A DNA stretch of 64,000 nucleotides, taken from the NCBI GenBank assembly GCA_016699855.1, contig CP064988.1, forward strand, positions 2,260,501-2,324,500. Direction: 5' to 3'. The notes beneath the pieces are model-generated. The model did no database searches. It was not told where the DNA came from and worked only from the letters and a program-made list of their open reading frames with translations. The position numbers were made by a program, and so were the translations under genes. The stretch comes from Rhodospirillales bacterium (GTDB lineage Bacteria; Pseudomonadota; Alphaproteobacteria; Reyranellales; Reyranellaceae). Of this stretch, positions 17,315 to 26,637 are shown piece after piece; position 1 is the stretch's first letter, and every line of letters starts with the position of its first letter.

Positions 17315-18514
17315 ATGCGCGGCCGGACCCTATCGGTCGCGGTGGTCGGCGGCGGCATCGGCGGACTCGCGGCGGCGGCGTCCCTGCTGCGCGCCGGCAT
17401 CGACGCGCGGGTCTACGAGCAGGCGGCGTCGCTGGGCGAGATCGGCGCCGGCATCCAGATCAGCCCCAACGCGTCGCGCATCCTGCACGGGCTCGGCCTC
17501 GCCGACGCCCTGGCGGTCGACGGCGTCCGGCCCGTGGCCGTGCACCAGCGGCGCTGGGACGACGGCCGCACCCTGCAGCGCGCGCCGCTGGGGCCCGAGG
17601 TCGAGGCCGCGTTCGGCTCGCCCTACTACCATTTCCACCGCGCCGATCTGATCGCGGCGATCGCCTCGGCGGTGCCGGTGGAGCGGGTCCGTCTCGGCCA
17701 CCGCTTCGCGGAGATGACCGACCACGGCGACCGCGTCGAGGCGCGGTTCGAGAACGGCGCGCGGATCGAGGCCGACATCCTGGTCGGCGCCGACGGCATC
17801 CATTCGCGCGTGCGACAGGCGCTGTTCGGTCCCGACCGGCCGCGCTTCACCGGCTGCGTCGCGTGGCGCGGCCTGGTGCCGGCGGAGCGGCTACGGCATC
17901 TCGACCTCGAGGTGGTGTCCAACAACTGGATGGGGCCGGCCGGCCATGTCGTGCACTACTTCGTCGCCGGCGGCCGGCTGGTGAACTTCGTCGTCGTCAA
18001 GGAGCAGGACGGCTGGACCCGCGAATCGTGGGTCGAACCGGGCGAGGTGGCCGACGCGCTGGCGGCGCTCGAGGGCTGGCATCCGCGGGTGCGCGAGATG
18101 GTGGGCGCGGTCGACCAGACGTTCCGCTGGGCGTTGTTCGACCGCGATCCGCTGCCGCGCTGGACCGCCGGCCGCGCCACGTTGCTGGGCGATTCGTGCC
18201 ACGCCATGCTGCCGTTCATGGCCCAGGGCGCGGCGCAGTCGATCGAGGACGGCGCCACGCTCGCGGCCTGCCTGCGCGGGGCGGCGGACGATGGCGATGT
18301 CGCCGGCGCGCTGGCGCGCTACGAGGCTCTGCGCAAGCCGCGCGCGACCCGGCTGCAGGAGATGTCGCGCGCCAACAAGATCCGTTTCCACCTCGCGGAC
18401 GGGCCGGAACGGGAGAAGCGCGACGCCCAGATGGCGCAGGCCGGCGACCGCACCATCGCGGCGATGGCGTGGCTCTACGGGCACGACGCGGCGCGGCCGG
18501 AGGCGGCGGCCTGA
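17315..18514 (+). CDS. FAD-dependent monooxygenase (salicylate hydroxylase-like)
   Basis: A 399-residue class A flavoprotein hydroxylase. The dinucleotide motif VVGGGIGGLAAAASL lies near the N-terminus, the middle has VGADGIHSRVRQALFG (DG-type motif), and the second FAD motif is LLGDSCHAMLPFMAQGAAQSIEDG, seen as LLGDSCHAMLPFMAQG. Closest by pattern are salicylate 1-hydroxylases and 3-hydroxybenzoate 6-hydroxylases, so an aromatic acid is the likely substrate. It starts 5 bp after rpoN with no promoter gap, so co-transcription is likely although function appears unrelated. It is convergent with the PhoD-like gene. Confidence 0.88.
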   Translation: MRGRTLSVAVVGGGIGGLAAAASLLRAGIDARVYEQAASLGEIGAGIQISPNASRILHGLGLADALAVDGVRPVAVHQRRWDDGRTLQRAPLGPEVEAAFGSPYYHFHRADLIAAIASAVPVERVRLGHRFAEMTDHGDRVEARFENGARIEADILVGADGIHSRVRQALFGPDRPRFTGCVAWRGLVPAERLRHLDLEVVSNNWMGPAGHVVHYFVAGGRLVNFVVVKEQDGWTRESWVEPGEVADALAALEGWHPRVREMVGAVDQTFRWALFDRDPLPRWTAGRATLLGDSCHAMLPFMAQGAAQSIEDGATLAACLRGAADDGDVAGALARYEALRKPRATRLQEMSRANKIRFHLADGPEREKRDAQMAQAGDRTIAAMAWLYGHDAARPEAAA

Positions 18515-18519
18515 CGCCG

Positions 18520-20103
18520 TCAGGCCGGCGTCGCGCCGGGTTTGCCGCTCTCGACCGTGAACGACGCCAAGGTGCGCGCCGCCGTCGCCGGATCGCGCAC
18601 GTCCTCGACCATGCGGAGATCGGCCGACAGCCGGTCGCGGCCGATCGACAGCTCGACATGGCCGCGGTGGCGCGCCGTCGCGAAGCGCACGTGCGGGTTC
18701 TCGGCGCGCAACGCCGCCTCGGCCAGCTCGCCACGGTAGGGGCCGGGCGAGCTGATCGAGGTGCCGACGAACTCCGTCGCCACCACGGCGCCGGCCCCCG
18801 ACGCGCCGCCCCGCAGGTCGGCGACGATGTTGGTGTGGAGGTCGCCGGACAACACGACGGGATTGGCCAGCCGGCTGGACACGACGGCGTCGAGCAGACG
18901 GCCGCGCGCGGCGGGATAGCCGTCCCAGATGTCGGTGCGCCGCAGCTCCGCCGGACCGGGCATCAGATCGACCGGCGCCACGAGCGTCTGGTTGGCGATC
19001 AGGTTCCAGCGCGTCGAGGCGGCGCGGAAGCCGGCGTGCAGCCACTCCTCCTGGGCCCGCCCCAGCATCGTCAGTTCGGGCGACAGCCGCTCGACGCAGT
19101 CCGCGCCGACGTTGTTGCTGCCGGAGCGGCCCGGCCGCGGGCACGGTTGCGGGCTGCGGTACTGCCGGCCGTCGAGGAACGCGATCTCCAGCAGGTCGCC
19201 GAAGCGGACGCGGCGGTGGATCGCCGCGTCGGGGCCGCGCGGCCGCATCGACGGCCGTACCGGCATGTGCTCCCACCACGCGCGGTACGCGGCGGCGCGG
19301 ATGGCGCGGAACCGCGCCGGGTCCATGCGCTCCTGCGAGACGTCGCCGGCGTAGTCGTTCTCGACCTCGTGGTCGTCCCACACCGGGAACCACGGGGCCG
19401 CCGCGTGCGCGGCGCGCAGATCGGCGTCCGATTTGTAGAGCGCGTAGCGCCGGCGGTACTCGTCGAGCGTCCGCGGCTTGCCGGCGCCGTGTTGGCGGAC
19501 CTTCTCCCCGCGGATCGAGCTCTCGTAGATGTAGTCGCCTAGGAACAGAACGGCGTCGGGAGGCCGCCGACCGGGGGTGGTCCGGATGGCGTCGCGCCAC
19601 GCGCCGTAGAACCCGGTCTCGTAGTGCTGGCAGGACGCGAACACGAGATCGAAGCGGTCGACCGCCTGGTCCGGCGCCGGCGCCGTGCGGGCGCGGCCGG
19701 CGGGGCCTCGGTGGTCCGGCGGCAGGGCGAAGCGGTACCAGTAGTCGCGGCCGGGCCTCAGACCGCGGACCTCGACGTGGACGGAATGCGCGTCCTGCGG
19801 CAGCGCGAGGATCTCGGCGCTGCGCACGACGCGGCGGAACTCCGGATCCTCGGCGATGTCGTAGACCAGACGGTAGGCGTCGCCGTGGAGCGGCGCGGTC
19901 GACGCCGGATCGGCCAGAACGCGGGTCCAGATGACGAAACCGTCGGGGGTCGATTCACCGGACGCCACGCCGAGCGCGAACGGATCGCGGTCGAACCCCG
20001 GACGCGCCAGCACGCGGCCGCCGGGCAGAGCCAGCGCCGCGGCGGCGCCGGCGAACAGGCGCCGCGACACCGCCGGCGCCGCCGGCGGAAGCGGGACGGA
20101 CAC
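18520..20103 (-). CDS. PhoD-like alkaline phosphatase / phosphodiesterase
   Basis: A 527-residue secreted metallo-phosphatase of the PhoD family, which releases phosphate from mono- and diesters using iron and calcium. The N-terminus has a twin-arginine signal (VSRRLFAGAAAALALPG). PhoD motifs follow in order: FALGVASGESTPDGFVIWTR, FASCQHYETGFYGAWRD, FLGDYIYESS, WDDHEVENDYAGD, FLDGRQYR and LSGDLHTNIVADL. The GTG at 20103 is the most upstream plausible start; no good ribosome site is seen, and GTG 33 bp further in is an alternative. It follows the peptide transporter permease by 17 bp and is probably the last gene of that operon. Confidence 0.88.
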   Translation of the reverse strand: MSVPLPPAAPAVSRRLFAGAAAALALPGGRVLARPGFDRDPFALGVASGESTPDGFVIWTRVLADPASTAPLHGDAYRLVYDIAEDPEFRRVVRSAEILALPQDAHSVHVEVRGLRPGRDYWYRFALPPDHRGPAGRARTAPAPDQAVDRFDLVFASCQHYETGFYGAWRDAIRTTPGRRPPDAVLFLGDYIYESSIRGEKVRQHGAGKPRTLDEYRRRYALYKSDADLRAAHAAAPWFPVWDDHEVENDYAGDVSQERMDPARFRAIRAAAYRAWWEHMPVRPSMRPRGPDAAIHRRVRFGDLLEIAFLDGRQYRSPQPCPRPGRSGSNNVGADCVERLSPELTMLGRAQEEWLHAGFRAASTRWNLIANQTLVAPVDLMPGPAELRRTDIWDGYPAARGRLLDAVVSSRLANPVVLSGDLHTNIVADLRGGASGAGAVVATEFVGTSISSPGPYRGELAEAALRAENPHVRFATARHRGHVELSIGRDRLSADLRMVEDVRDPATAARTLASFTVESGKPGATPA

Positions 20104-20120
20104 GGCCGAGCGGCGCGCGG

Positions 20121-21332
20121 TCAGTGGTAGGGATCGGCGGCGTCGCGCAGGCCGTCGCCGAAGAACTGGAACGACAGGATCACGAGGATCACCGGCACCA
20201 CCGGCAGCATCAGCCACCAGTTGACGGCGACGACGTTGATGTCGGCGGCGTCGTTGAGCAGGACGCCCCACGACACGATCGGCGGCCGCAGCCCCAGACC
20301 GAGGAACGACAGCGCGGTCTCGGCAAGGATCATCGACGGCACGCTGAGCGTCGCCGACGCGATCAGATGGCTCATGAAGCTGGGGATCAGGTGCCGGCCG
20401 ATGATGCGCTGGGGCGAGGCGCCCATCAGATGCGCCGCCGTCGCGAAATCCTCCTCGCGCAGGCTGAGCAGCTTCGACCGGACGGCCCGGGCCAGCCCGG
20501 GCCAGTCGAGCAGCGCCAGGATCAGCGTGATGCCGAAATAGACCAGCAACGGCGACCACGTGACCGGCATCGCGGCCGACAGCGCCAGCCAGAGCGGCAG
20601 ATGCGGGAAGCTCTTGATGATCTCGATGGTGCGCTGGATGACGTTGTCGATCCAGCCGCCGTAGTAGCCGGCGATGCCGCCCAGGACCAGGCCGAGCGCG
20701 AAGCTGAGCGTGATGCCGAACAGGCCGACCGTCAGCGACACGCGCGCCGCGTAGACGACGCGGCTGAACATGTCGCGCCCCAGCCGGTCGGTGCCGAACA
20801 GGAAGAACGTGCCTTCGCGCGCCGGGCACACCAGGTGGAAATCGGCGTCGAACATGCCCCAGAACTCGTAGGCCTCGCCGCGGCAGAGGAAGCGCAGCGG
20901 CTGCGGCTTCGTCGTGTCCGGCGTGTAGACGCGCTGCAGCGTGTCCGGATCGCGAGTCTGCGTGTAGCCGTAGACGAACGGTCCGACGAACTTGCCCTCG
21001 TGGAACAGGTGCACGCCCTGCGGCGGCGCGAAGATGTGCTTGATGTGCCGCGCCTGCTGGTCGTAGGGCGCGATCACCTCGCTGAACAGCGTCGAGACGT
21101 ACATCGCCAGCAGGAAGAAGCCGCACACCACGGCCGGCTTGTGGCGGCGCAGGCGCCACCACATCAGCTTCCACTGGTTGGCCATGTAGAAGCGTTCCTG
21201 CTCCGCCGTCAGCCGCTCGGCGACGTACGGATCCCAGGGCTCGGCGCTGACGTAGTGCTCCGGCCGCGGCGGCGCGGCGGCGCCGGCGGGAGGTTCGGGC
21301 GGCGCGCGGAGCGGATCGCGGACGGGATTCAC
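20121..21332 (-). CDS. Oligopeptide-type ABC transporter permease (DppC/YejE-like)
   Basis: A 403-residue inner-membrane permease of the peptide/nickel importer class. After a proline-rich cytoplasmic N-terminus, TM1 is near residues 66-84. Then comes a long extra-membrane segment of about 100 residues (from EVIAPYDQQARH to FLFGTDRLGRDMFSR) before the five-helix core with the EAA loop (AAHLMGASPQRIIGRHLIP). The short LFGTDxLGRD motif is usual in DppC proteins; the long inserted segment is not, but it occurs in a subgroup. The stop of the upstream permease is 7 bp away. Confidence 0.9.
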   Translation of the reverse strand: MNPVRDPLRAPPEPPAGAAAPPRPEHYVSAEPWDPYVAERLTAEQERFYMANQWKLMWWRLRRHKPAVVCGFFLLAMYVSTLFSEVIAPYDQQARHIKHIFAPPQGVHLFHEGKFVGPFVYGYTQTRDPDTLQRVYTPDTTKPQPLRFLCRGEAYEFWGMFDADFHLVCPAREGTFFLFGTDRLGRDMFSRVVYAARVSLTVGLFGITLSFALGLVLGGIAGYYGGWIDNVIQRTIEIIKSFPHLPLWLALSAAMPVTWSPLLVYFGITLILALLDWPGLARAVRSKLLSLREEDFATAAHLMGASPQRIIGRHLIPSFMSHLIASATLSVPSMILAETALSFLGLGLRPPIVSWGVLLNDAADINVVAVNWWLMLPVVPVILVILSFQFFGDGLRDAADPYH

Positions 21333-21339
21333 CGGCGCC

Positions 21340-22338
21340 TCACTTCTCGGCCGTGGTGCCGAAGCGGATGCGCGGATCGAGCGCCGCCAGCAGCAGATCG
21401 GAGATCAGCGTGCCGACCACCGTGAGCGCCGCCACGAACAGCAGGAATGTGGCGGCGAGATTGACGTCCTGGCTCTTCAGGGCCGCCAGCAGCATCGGGC
21501 CGGTGGTCGGCAGCGACAGCACGACGGAGACGATCACCGAGCCGGAGATCACCTCCGGCAGGATGTGGCCGATGTCGGCGACGAAGGGGTTGAGCGCGTG
21601 GCGCAGCGGATACTTCACCAGCAGCTTGAACGGCGGCAGACCCTTGGCCCGGCCGGTGGTGACGTACTGCTTCTGCAGCTCGTCGAGCAGGTTGGCGCGC
21701 AGGCGGCGGATCATGCCGGCGGTGCCGGCGGTGCCGATCACGACCACGGGGATCACGAGGTGCTCCATCACCGAGCGGAACTTGCCCCAGCTCCACGGCG
21801 CGTCGACGTACTGAGGATCCATCAGGCCGCCGACCGAGACGCCGAAATACACCTTGCCGACGTACAGCAGCACCAGCGCCAGCAGGAAGTTGGGCGTCGC
21901 CAGGCCGATGAAGCCGATGAACGACGCGATGTAGTCGCCGGGGCGGTACTGGTGGGTCGCGGCGTAGACCCCGATCACGAACGACACGACCCAGATGAAG
22001 ATGATGGTGCAGGTCTCCATCACGATGGTCAGCGCCAGCCGCTCGCCGATGAGCTGCGAGACCGGGAGCTGGTCCTGGCAGCTCAGGCCGAAATCCCAGG
22101 TGAACACGCCCGAGATCCAGCGCAGGTACTGGATCCAGATCGGCTGGTCGAGGCCGTAGAGCCGGCGCAGCTCCTCGGCCTTGCGCGCGGCGTCGGGATC
22201 GCCGCGCGACATCAGCTCGTCGATGATCGTCGTGACGCAGTCGCCGGGCGGCAGGTTGATGATGAAGTAGACGATGACGCTGATGATCGCCAGCGTCGGG
22301 ATCATGATCAGCACGCGCTTGGCGACGTAGCGCAGCAT
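21340..22338 (-). CDS. Oligopeptide-type ABC transporter permease (DppB/YejB-like)
   Basis: A 332-residue permease with the DppB start MLRYVAKRVLIMIPTLAIIS, six predicted helices and an EAA-type loop (YVTTGRAKGLPPFKLLVKYPLRHALNP, seen as YVTTGRAKGLPPFKLLVKYP). It pairs with the permease at 20121 to form the membrane channel. Its ATG (22338) overlaps the TGA of the small upstream membrane protein as TGATG, so translation is coupled. The open frame extends further upstream but only through that gene. Confidence 0.92.
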   Translation of the reverse strand: MLRYVAKRVLIMIPTLAIISVIVYFIINLPPGDCVTTIIDELMSRGDPDAARKAEELRRLYGLDQPIWIQYLRWISGVFTWDFGLSCQDQLPVSQLIGERLALTIVMETCTIIFIWVVSFVIGVYAATHQYRPGDYIASFIGFIGLATPNFLLALVLLYVGKVYFGVSVGGLMDPQYVDAPWSWGKFRSVMEHLVIPVVVIGTAGTAGMIRRLRANLLDELQKQYVTTGRAKGLPPFKLLVKYPLRHALNPFVADIGHILPEVISGSVIVSVVLSLPTTGPMLLAALKSQDVNLAATFLLFVAALTVVGTLISDLLLAALDPRIRFGTTAEK

Positions 22339-22613
22339 CAGCGCGTCTCCCCCTCGGGCCGCGGCAGGCGGACGCCGCGCGGCCGGTGGGCCGCCGGATC
22401 CAGCCGCTCGACCGGCGCCGGCTCGACGTCGTGGTAGGCGGCCGGGTCGACGCTCGTCCACTCCACGAGGAAGAACGCGGCCCCGACGCAGCCGTACAGC
22501 AGCAGCACGGCGCACACGAACCGGTAGTTCCAGTCGTCGCGGCGCGGCCGCGCCGGGATATCGGCGAGGCGGTGGACGGCGAAGCCGCGCGGCGACCGGC
22601 CCGACGCGGTCAC
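22338..22613 (-). CDS. Small single-TM protein in peptide transporter operon, unknown function
   Basis: A 91-residue protein I do not recognise. About 30 polar, arginine-rich residues are followed by one hydrophobic helix (FVCAVLLLYGCVGAAFFLVEW, residues about 32-51, here given as VCAVLLLYGCVGAAFF) and a 40-residue charged, proline-rich tail. The start is GTG 22613, overlapping the binding-protein stop as GTGA; its own stop overlaps the permease start as TGATG. Two tight overlaps argue for a real gene, made in step with the transporter. It could be an accessory subunit of the importer; this is inference. Confidence 0.65.
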   Translation of the reverse strand: MTASGRSPRGFAVHRLADIPARPRRDDWNYRFVCAVLLLYGCVGAAFFLVEWTSVDPAAYHDVEPAPVERLDPAAHRPRGVRLPRPEGETR

Positions 22614-24643
22614 TTGCCCGCTCCGAGCCAGAACGTCTCCGGCCGGTACACGCCGAAGAACGCGCCGGGATCCCAGTTGTGGATGCCCTTCTGCGGCAGG
22701 TTGCGCAGCCGCGCGTTGACGACGACCGGCTGCGGCACCGACGAAACGACGCCGATCGTGTAGACGAAGTCGGCGTGCAGCTTCAGCAGTTCGTGCCAGA
22801 TCCGCTCCTGCTCGGCGCGGTCGTCGACGCATTCCCACCGCGCCGCGAGCTCGTTCATGCGCCGCACGGTCGCCAGGTCGATCGCCTCGCCCGACTTGCC
22901 GCGCGTCTCGCGGAACTGGCCCCAGGCCGAGCACCACAACGTGGTCTGCGTCAGGCAGGCGAACTCCGCCGGGCTCGAACTGGCGCGCGCCAGACCGTTC
23001 TCGAACCCGGTCCAGATCGTCATCTGCGTCTCGCCGGCGTACAGCCGCGTGCGCAGGTCCTGGCGGTCGCGGGCGCGGACATGCAGCTTGACCCCGATCT
23101 TCTTCCAGCCGTCGGCGACGAGTTGCAGCAGATCGGCCTCCTCGTTGCCCTCGCCCGCCGACTCCAGAAGAATGTGCAGCGGCCTTCCGTCCGGCAGCAG
23201 CCGCACGCCATAGGCGTCCCGCCCGCGCAGATTTCCCTTTTTGCCGTCCCCGAGCGGAAGCTCGACCTTGTCGAGCAGGCGGTTGGCCTCCTTGACGTCG
23301 AACTTGGTCCACTTCGACGCGTACTCCTCGCGGAACAGCGGCGACTGCGGGCGCACGGTGTTCTGCGACGGCGCGGCGAGGCCGATATACATGATCTCGT
23401 TGATCTCCTCGCGGTCGATCGCCATCGACAGCGCGCGCCGGAAGTTGGGCTCGCGGAACAGCGCGCGGTAGACTGGATCCTTGACCGTGAGGTTGGGATA
23501 GATCGCGAGGTGGTTGCCGGTGGCGGTGTCCCACAGCCGCACGTCGAACCCGAACTGCTTCGCGCCGCGGCGCAGGAAGGTGTAGTTGTCGAACCGCAGA
23601 TAGCGCGCCTGAAGGTCGCTCTCGCCCGACCCGGCCTTGAGCGGCAGCACCGAGGCGCTGGCGATGTTCATCACCACCCGGTCGAGGTACGGGAGCTGGA
23701 CGCCCTTGGCGTCGATCCGGTGGTAGTACGGGTTGCGCTCGAAGATCAGCCGCTGCGACGGCGGCCGCGTGACCAGCGCCCACGGCTGCAGCGTCGGCAG
23801 GTCCGGGTTCTCGTTGCGGTACATGTCGTCCGTGCGGTTGTGCAGGGACGCCCAGTTGCGCTGGCGCCGCTCCTTGATCTTCGCGGCGAGATCGGCCGGG
23901 TCGGCGTAGCGTTTGTGGAACTGCCGCAGATAGTGCGCCGGCCGGAAGATGAACAGCGGCGCGGGCCGCGCCATCGCCTGGAGGAAGCCCGGATTGGGCG
24001 CGGTCCACGTGTAGCGCACGGTCGTCTCGTCGACGATCTCGACCTTCGGCGGCTTGCCGTCGACCATCATCTCGATCGGCGGTCCGACCGGCGAGAGCTC
24101 GCGGTTGTTGGCGACGTCCTCCCAGTAGTAGCGGAAATCCTCGCTGGTGAACGGGGCGCCGTCGGACCAGCGGTGGCCCTTGCGCAGCCGGAGCGTGAAG
24201 ACGCGGCCGTCGGCGATCTCGACAGACTCCAGGATGTCGGCGGCCAGGTCGAACTTGTGGTCGAACGCCACCAGCCTGGCGTTGCCGTAGACGACCATCA
24301 TGCGGACGTCGCGCGCGGTGGCCATCAGCAGGTTGATCTCGCCTCCCGGCGCGCCGGGGCCGTCGGGTCCCGCGAACTCCGTCACGACGTAGGGCGTCGC
24401 GGGCAGGCGCTTGTCGACGGGCGGCAGCTGACCCTCCTTGACGCGCTCCGCGAGGAACGCCGACTCGACCGGCGCCGGCGCGGCCGCGTCCGGGCCGCGC
24501 AGCGACCGCACCGCGCCGGTCGGCGCGGCCGGCACGCACACCGGCGCGTCGGCCGCCGGCTTTTGCGCTTGGACGCTCGCGGCGCCGAGCGCCAGCGCCG
24601 CGAGCGCCGCGCGGAACGTCGTCCGGACGATGGCGGCGGTCAT
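22610..24643 (-). CDS. Peptide ABC transporter substrate-binding protein (SBP family 5)
   Basis: A 677-residue periplasmic binding protein. A signal peptide (MTAAIVRTTFRAALAALALGAASVQA) is followed by the family-5 fold: FTLRLRKGHRWSDGAPFTSEDFRYYWED is the signature region (seen as LRKGHRWSDGAPFTSEDFRY), then FRRALSMAIDREEINEIMY. It is longer than DppA or OppA and resembles the large YejA-like group, so long or modified peptides may be the ligand. It overlaps the ATPase stop by 4 bp (ATGA at 24640-24643). Confidence 0.9.
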   Translation of the reverse strand: MTAAIVRTTFRAALAALALGAASVQAQKPAADAPVCVPAAPTGAVRSLRGPDAAAPAPVESAFLAERVKEGQLPPVDKRLPATPYVVTEFAGPDGPGAPGGEINLLMATARDVRMMVVYGNARLVAFDHKFDLAADILESVEIADGRVFTLRLRKGHRWSDGAPFTSEDFRYYWEDVANNRELSPVGPPIEMMVDGKPPKVEIVDETTVRYTWTAPNPGFLQAMARPAPLFIFRPAHYLRQFHKRYADPADLAAKIKERRQRNWASLHNRTDDMYRNENPDLPTLQPWALVTRPPSQRLIFERNPYYHRIDAKGVQLPYLDRVVMNIASASVLPLKAGSGESDLQARYLRFDNYTFLRRGAKQFGFDVRLWDTATGNHLAIYPNLTVKDPVYRALFREPNFRRALSMAIDREEINEIMYIGLAAPSQNTVRPQSPLFREEYASKWTKFDVKEANRLLDKVELPLGDGKKGNLRGRDAYGVRLLPDGRPLHILLESAGEGNEEADLLQLVADGWKKIGVKLHVRARDRQDLRTRLYAGETQMTIWTGFENGLARASSSPAEFACLTQTTLWCSAWGQFRETRGKSGEAIDLATVRRMNELAARWECVDDRAEQERIWHELLKLHADFVYTIGVVSSVPQPVVVNARLRNLPQKGIHNWDPGAFFGVYRPETFWLGAGK

Positions 24644-26637
24644 GCGGCCTTCTCCGCCGTGCGGCCGAGCAGGCCGGCGGCCGCGCGCACGAAATGCCCG
24701 CGGCCGAGGTCGAGCCATTCCAGCGGCTCGACCCCGGTGTCCGTGAACGGCGCCGGCCAGGCCTGGGGCATCGACGCCTTGCCCTCCATCAGCGCGTGCA
24801 GGTCGAGCTTCTTCGACGGATCGGGCTCCGGCACCGCCGACAGCAGCGCCTGCGTGTAGGGGTGCACGGGGTCGCTGAACAGCTCGCTCCCCGGCGCCAG
24901 TTCGACCAGCCGTCCGGCGCACATAACCGCGATCCGGTCGGCGATGTAGTCGACCACCGCGAGGTTGTGGCTGATGAACAGGTAGGTCAGGCCGAGTTTC
25001 TCCTGGAGGTCCTTCAGCAGATTCAGGATCTGCGCCTGGATCGAGACGTCGAGCGCCGACACCGGCTCGTCGCAGATCACCATGTCGGGCCGCAGCGCCA
25101 GCGCGCGCGCGATGCCCAGACGCTGGCGCTGGCCGCCCGAGAACGAGTGCGGATAGCGGTTGAGATGCCGGCGGTCGAGCCCGACCAGCTCCATCAGCTC
25201 GCCGACCATCTCGCGCCGGTGGGCGTCGTCGCCGACCTTGTGGATGATCAGCGGCTCGCCGATCAGGTCGAACACGGTCATGCGGGGGTTGAGCGAGCTG
25301 AACGGGTCCTGGAAGATGAACTGCAGCTTGCGGCGGAACGCGACCAGCTCCGGCCCCTCGAGCGCCAGCACGTCGATCTTGCGCCCCCAGTCGTCGAACG
25401 TGACGCCGCCGCCGGCGGCCACGGCGTCTGCCGAGATGGCGCGCATCAGGATCTTGCTGAGCGTCGTCTTGCCACAGCCGCTCTCGCCGACCAGGCCCAG
25501 GCACTCGCCGCGCTTGACGTCGAAGCTGACGTCGGCGACCGCCCGCACGGTGCGCGTGGTGCCGCCGCCGAACAGCGACTCGACGAAATTGTCCGCCTTG
25601 CGGATGGTGTAGGTCTTGTGCAGGTGACGCACGTCGAGGATCGGCGCCGCGGGGTCGAACCCGGCGGCGGGCTCGACCGCCTTCTTCTCGGCCAGCAGAT
25701 GGCCGGTCGCCGCCTTGATCTCGCGGATCGGCACCAGCCGCTCGTCCTCCGCCATGCCGAAGCGCGGGACGGCGTGCAGCAGCGCCTTGAGGTAGGGATG
25801 CTCGGCGCGGCGGAAGATGTCGTCGATGCCGCCGCTCTCGACCACCTTGCCGCGGTACATGACCACGACCTCGTCGGCGACGTTGGCGACCACGCCGAGA
25901 TCGTGCGTGATCATCAGCATCGCCATCCCCAGCTCCTTCTGGAGATCCTTCATCAGTTTGATGATCTGCGCCTGGATGGTCACGTCGAGCGCCGTGGTCG
26001 GCTCGTCGGCGATCAACAGCGCCGGGCGGCACACCAGCGACATCGCGATCATGGCGCGCTGGCGCAGGCCGCCCGACAGCTCGAACGGATAGGTCCGCAG
26101 CGCGCGCTTAGGGTCGGGGAAGCCGACCATGCGCAGCATCGCCTCGGTCATCTCCCAGGCCGCCTTCTTGTCGAGGCGGCCGTTGGACGCCTCCGCCGCC
26201 TCCTCGATCTGGCGGCCGATCGAATGCATGTTGGACAGGCGACCACCGTGAAGAGCCACCGCCTCGCCGATCTGGTCGCCGACCGTGTGCAGCGCCGATA
26301 GCGACGTCATCGGCTCCTGGAAGATGATCGAGATGCGCCCGCCGCGGATGCTGCGCATCTCCGGACCGCTGCGGTCGAGCTTCGCGATGTCGACAGGCGG
26401 CGCGTCGGGCCAGCGCGGATCGGTGAACAGGATCGAGCCGCCGGCGATGGTCGCCGCCCTCGGCAGGAGCCCCATGATGGCCTGGCTGCAAACCGACTTG
26501 CCGGAGCCGGACTCGCCGACCAGAGCCACCGTGGCGCCGGGACGCACGGTGAAATTCACGCCGTCGACGGCGTCGAGGGTGCCGTCGTGCACCTTGAACC
26601 GGATCTTGAGGTTCTCGACGCGCAGCAACTCGCTCAT
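24640..26637 (-). CDS. Fused double ATP-binding protein of peptide ABC transporter (DppD-DppF/YejF type)
   Basis: A 665-residue protein with two complete ABC ATPase domains, energising the peptide importer encoded downstream. The first domain (about 1-330) has Walker A GESGSGKS at 41-48, signature LSGGLRQR and Walker B LLIADEP. The second (about 365-640) has GESGCGKT, FSGGQRQR and MVICDEP. Each ends in the oligopeptide-transporter C-terminal extension (HPYLKALLHAVPR and HPYTQALLSAVPEP). The first signature reads SGGLRQR rather than SGGMRQR. The start ATG 26637 overlaps the preceding gene by 4 bp. Confidence 0.94.
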   Translation of the reverse strand: MSELLRVENLKIRFKVHDGTLDAVDGVNFTVRPGATVALVGESGSGKSVCSQAIMGLLPRAATIAGGSILFTDPRWPDAPPVDIAKLDRSGPEMRSIRGGRISIIFQEPMTSLSALHTVGDQIGEAVALHGGRLSNMHSIGRQIEEAAEASNGRLDKKAAWEMTEAMLRMVGFPDPKRALRTYPFELSGGLRQRAMIAMSLVCRPALLIADEPTTALDVTIQAQIIKLMKDLQKELGMAMLMITHDLGVVANVADEVVVMYRGKVVESGGIDDIFRRAEHPYLKALLHAVPRFGMAEDERLVPIREIKAATGHLLAEKKAVEPAAGFDPAAPILDVRHLHKTYTIRKADNFVESLFGGGTTRTVRAVADVSFDVKRGECLGLVGESGCGKTTLSKILMRAISADAVAAGGGVTFDDWGRKIDVLALEGPELVAFRRKLQFIFQDPFSSLNPRMTVFDLIGEPLIIHKVGDDAHRREMVGELMELVGLDRRHLNRYPHSFSGGQRQRLGIARALALRPDMVICDEPVSALDVSIQAQILNLLKDLQEKLGLTYLFISHNLAVVDYIADRIAVMCAGRLVELAPGSELFSDPVHPYTQALLSAVPEPDPSKKLDLHALMEGKASMPQAWPAPFTDTGVEPLEWLDLGRGHFVRAAAGLLGRTAEKAA

